DNA of 64,000 nucleotides from an uncultured Oscillospiraceae bacterium (GTDB lineage Bacteria > Bacillota > Clostridia > Oscillospirales > Acutalibacteraceae), in NCBI GenBank assembly GCA_902492045.1, contig CABUKB010000001.1:248001-312000 (forward strand), in the 5' to 3' direction. Each line of letters opens with the position of its first letter. Position 1 is the stretch's first letter. The notes under the pieces were generated by a model, which did no database searches, was not told the origin of the DNA, and saw only the letters and a program-made list of their open reading frames with translations. This document shows positions 61,790 to 64,000 of the stretch, one piece after another. Position numbers and translations under genes: made by a program.

Positions 61790-62500
61790 ATGATAACCGC
61801 AACCGATGCGTTTAATATAGAGGAACCTGCCGCACTTCTCCGGCGGGAAGGCGAGCTGCGTGAGCGGCTGGCCGCTTATTTTCTGAGCATGCCCCCCCTG
61901 GAGTGCCAGAACTCAGCCCAGCGGCGCCGAACCCGCCGGGCGCTGTCCGCCTGCTGGGATTTGGATACGGCCTCCCTGCTCGTCTACCGGGCCGCCGGAC
62001 GCCCCATGCTCACAGGGGACCTGAACCGGTTTCTATCCGCCACCCTGCGTGGCGCCAGGACTATGCTGGACGGATGCCTGTCCATCCGTCTGTCCCTGTC
62101 TCCCCGGCCTTTTCCGAGCGTGTTTCAGCCGCGGATGACCCAGCTGACCCTTCTCGCCCTGCTGCGCGACGCCTGCCTGGCCGGTGCCGGAACCATTCAC
62201 GTCTCGATTCAGATCGCACCGCATACCCTCCGGCTTCTCTGTGCCTGTGACCGGACGGGGGGCTATCCGGCCTCCATGGAATTGGCAAAAGAAACCGCCG
62301 CACGGCACAGGGGCGCTTTTCTGCGTCCCTGCGGCGCGGCGGACAATGTGCTTTTCGATCCGGTTTCGGTCTCGGCCCTGAGCTTTCCCATCGGTCCTAC
62401 GGTCTCCGTATCCGGTTTTTCCTTCCCTTCCGCAGAAGAATTGCTGGCCAATCCCTTATCGCCGCTTTATACCGGGCTCTATTCGGTCTTGGAAAAATAA
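61790..62500 (+). CDS. Hypothetical protein divergent from gapA
   Basis: 236 residues, no signal peptide. The segment TQLTLLALLRDACLAGAGTI has a loose resemblance to the N-box helix of histidine-kinase-like ATPases, but no G box follows, so this is only a suggestion. A TATAAT at 61745-61750 lies 40 bases upstream and AACGGAGAATTCGC before the ATG. Its 3' end overlaps the convergent gene by 22 bases. Confidence 0.65.
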   Translation: MITATDAFNIEEPAALLRREGELRERLAAYFLSMPPLECQNSAQRRRTRRALSACWDLDTASLLVYRAAGRPMLTGDLNRFLSATLRGARTMLDGCLSIRLSLSPRPFPSVFQPRMTQLTLLALLRDACLAGAGTIHVSIQIAPHTLRLLCACDRTGGYPASMELAKETAARHRGAFLRPCGAADNVLFDPVSVSALSFPIGPTVSVSGFSFPSAEELLANPLSPLYTGLYSVLEK

Positions 62501-63501
62501 TCCTTCAGGATCTCCTCCACGCTCGGCTGGCCCCCGGTTTCCGAATCGAGAGGGATCTCCGAACGCCTCCATCCGCCCTCCTGTATGGGGGAGGGCGGTG
62601 CCTCTCTCCCTGTAACCTTGTCTGTCCCGGATGGGAGAACCGGCTCCAGATCCGCCGTCGGGCCGGCGTCGGGCCGGCTGAAAGCCTGTGCAAAAGCAAA
62701 GACCAGGGCGAAGAGGCCGATGCAGAAATCCACCGGCGAAGCGAGGCCACAGGCTTCGGCGGCCGCCTGATTACCCATGGCGATCATAATGAAGTGTGTT
62801 GCCGGACCGGTCAGGGCGCCCAAAGCCGCACACAGGGAGACCCCCACGAGAAGCCGGGGCTGTTCCGGCCCCACCCCTGCCACATACCGGGCAAAGTACA
62901 GGAAAAAGAGCATGATAAAAATCAGCATGACGAAATCATAGAAATTACGGTAAACGCCGATAGCACTGACATACGACATGACAAAACGGGCCAGACGCAT
63001 CCAGATCCACAGGATCGGACAGACCGCCCACAAGCGGTACACACCCGAACGGCTGCCGTTCTCCTGCAGCCAGAGCAAGCCGAGCCGGCACAAAAATGCG
63101 CCCCCGGCCAGGCCGAACAAAAGTGTCAGCGCCAGCACGACACCTCCGGCAAGCCCGACGGTTTCCACCTGGGGATAGGGGGTGATATGGTTAAAAAGCC
63201 AATTCCAGCCGTCAAAAAGGGAGGTCAGCACCAGTGCCGCACCCGCCAGCATGCTGAGAACTGCGGCCGGTTTCAGCCACACACCGGAAACCGGCCGTGG
63301 CGTCTGCCGGCGATAGCCTGTCCAGATCAATACGCCCAGCATAATCAGCGTCATCACCGCAATGACAATGTAACTCAGGCGATATTGGCTGTCCTGCCGG
63401 TCCAGCATATGAGGGGTGATCCAAACGCGCAGCGCCAGGACGACCGCCGCCATGGCGGTGGTAAAAAAGGCTGCGTTTTTATACTGTCTCTGCATGAGCA
63501 C
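62479..63501 (-). CDS. Hypothetical polytopic membrane protein
   Basis: 340 residues with about seven to eight helices in residues 8-275 and a hydrophilic, Pro/Glu-rich tail (280-340). No recognisable family or motif. The end overlaps the convergent gene by 22 bases. ATG codons at 63501 and 63495 are both possible; ribosome site is weak. Confidence 0.65.
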   Translation of the reverse strand: MLMQRQYKNAAFFTTAMAAVVLALRVWITPHMLDRQDSQYRLSYIVIAVMTLIMLGVLIWTGYRRQTPRPVSGVWLKPAAVLSMLAGAALVLTSLFDGWNWLFNHITPYPQVETVGLAGGVVLALTLLFGLAGGAFLCRLGLLWLQENGSRSGVYRLWAVCPILWIWMRLARFVMSYVSAIGVYRNFYDFVMLIFIMLFFLYFARYVAGVGPEQPRLLVGVSLCAALGALTGPATHFIMIAMGNQAAAEACGLASPVDFCIGLFALVFAFAQAFSRPDAGPTADLEPVLPSGTDKVTGREAPPSPIQEGGWRRSEIPLDSETGGQPSVEEILKDYFSKTE

Positions 63502-63534
63502 ACCCGATTTCCGTAATTTCCCTTGTAAAACTCA

Positions 63535-63564
63535 TCCGGTGGCAAAGCCCGCTTTGCCACCGGA
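63535..63564 (-). terminator. Terminator of the citrate synthase gene
   Basis: 13-bp stem TCCGGTGGCAAAG / CTTTGCCACCGGA with CCCG loop. The T-run on the minus strand (GAGTTTTAC) is moderate. Confidence 0.65.
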
Positions 63565-63617
63565 TTATCATACCATACTTTTTACCGGATGAAAAGGGGG
63601 AAACCCCGTTTTCTTCC

Positions 63618-64000
63618 TTATTGGCTTTCTCTTTGATTAAGCGGCACATACTCCTGCCGCTTGGAAAGGGACTTATATGCCGGCCGGATGATCCGGCCGC
63701 CAGTGAGAATCTCCTCGATCCGGTGAGCGCACCATCCCGGCATACGGGCCACGGCAAACAAGGGGGTGAACAGGTCGGGGCGGATTCCCAAAGACCGGTA
63801 TACCAAGCCCGAATACATATCCACATTGGCGCACAGCGCCTTGTCGTTTCCTTTCAGGCGGGCGAACACCTCAGGGGTCAGCCGCTCCACCGATTCAAGG
63901 AGGCGGAACTCGGCCCCATAGCCTTTCTCCTCGGCCAGAGCCCGAGCGTGCCGTTTGAGGATCACCGCCCGGGGATCGGATAAGGTATAGACCGCGTGAC
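63618..64000 (-). CDS. Citrate synthase, C-terminal part (5' end outside window)
   Basis: About 127 C-terminal residues. The frame is open to the right edge and reads HAVYTLSDPRAVILK, then NVDMYSGLVYRSLGI, RMPGWCAHRIEEI and the ending RIIRPAYKSLSKRQEYVPL, all hallmarks of the citrate/2-methylcitrate synthase family, with the Asp of NVD and the Arg/His loop. It condenses acetyl-CoA with oxaloacetate. The family subtype cannot be told from this part. Confidence 0.92.
   Translation of the reverse strand, partial: HAVYTLSDPRAVILKRHARALAEEKGYGAEFRLLESVERLTPEVFARLKGNDKALCANVDMYSGLVYRSLGIRPDLFTPLFAVARMPGWCAHRIEEILTGGRIIRPAYKSLSKRQEYVPLNQRESQ

Overview
The window looks like a chromosomal segment of a GC-rich, endospore-forming anaerobe of the class Clostridia, probably order Oscillospirales/Eubacteriales. 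The evidence is the ylxM-ffh-rpsP-khpA-rimM-trmD block, the sporulation genes ylbJ/yqfC/yqfD, the phoH-ybeY-dgkA-era-yqzL-recO-mutS2 order, a desulfoferrodoxin-type superoxide reductase, and clostridial small families (a DUF6514-like protein and a four-Cys protein). Shine-Dalgarno sites of the AGGAGG type are strong, and GTG/TTG starts are common. No plasmid or phage genes and no CRISPR array were seen.

Layout. (a) 1-11657, minus strand: a carbohydrate ABC-uptake locus with a DUF4838-like protein, an AraC regulator, a giant solute-binding protein, two permeases, a YIP1/NHL membrane protein, a DUF5696 secreted protein and a third permease cut by the left edge. No ATPase is present. (b) 12084-16096, minus: superoxide reductase, RimK-like ligase, cation efflux, HAD phosphatase and Nudix hydrolase. 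(c) 16436-16904, plus: a stable-RNA unit of tRNA-Lys, tRNA-Glu, 5S rRNA and tRNA-Asn. (d) 16905-27375, plus: a more AT-rich accessory island with an Agr-type two-component pair, two small unknown proteins and a 2321-residue repeat-rich surface protein. (e) 27666-29173: folate C1 enzymes (cyclohydrolase and FolD). (f) 29301-34353, minus: small regulators, Trk/Ktr potassium uptake and a GntR-ABC (Ytr-like) operon. (g) 34631-43106: ABC-F protein, secreted LamG pair, sodium symporter, DUF1848 protein, UvrC and HPr. (h) 43351-47141, minus: the SRP/ribosome-maturation operon. (i) 47345-50634: a Cys-rich small protein and sporulation genes. (j) 50816-58595, plus: cysK, then phoH through mutS2. (k) 58596-64000: a structured intergenic region, a small RHH-like protein, a YdcF-like protein, gapA, two unknown proteins and the 3' part of citrate synthase.

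How the genes fit together. Block (a) is probably one regulon in which the AraC protein, whose cupin half would sense a ligand, controls glycan capture by the modular binding protein and import through the paired permeases. Blocks (h) and (j) are conserved housekeeping operons for protein targeting, ribosome maturation and DNA repair. The island (d) couples a sensor kinase and LytTR regulator to a wall-anchored adhesin-like protein, but no peptide-signal gene and no sortase lie in the window. The most promising unusual points are the modular binding protein with its DUF5696/YIP1 partners, the FolD that lacks its catalytic lysine beside a separate cyclohydrolase, the ABC-F protein with a degenerate second ATP site, the island, and a structured region after mutS2 that could encode an RNA or be a dispersed repeat.
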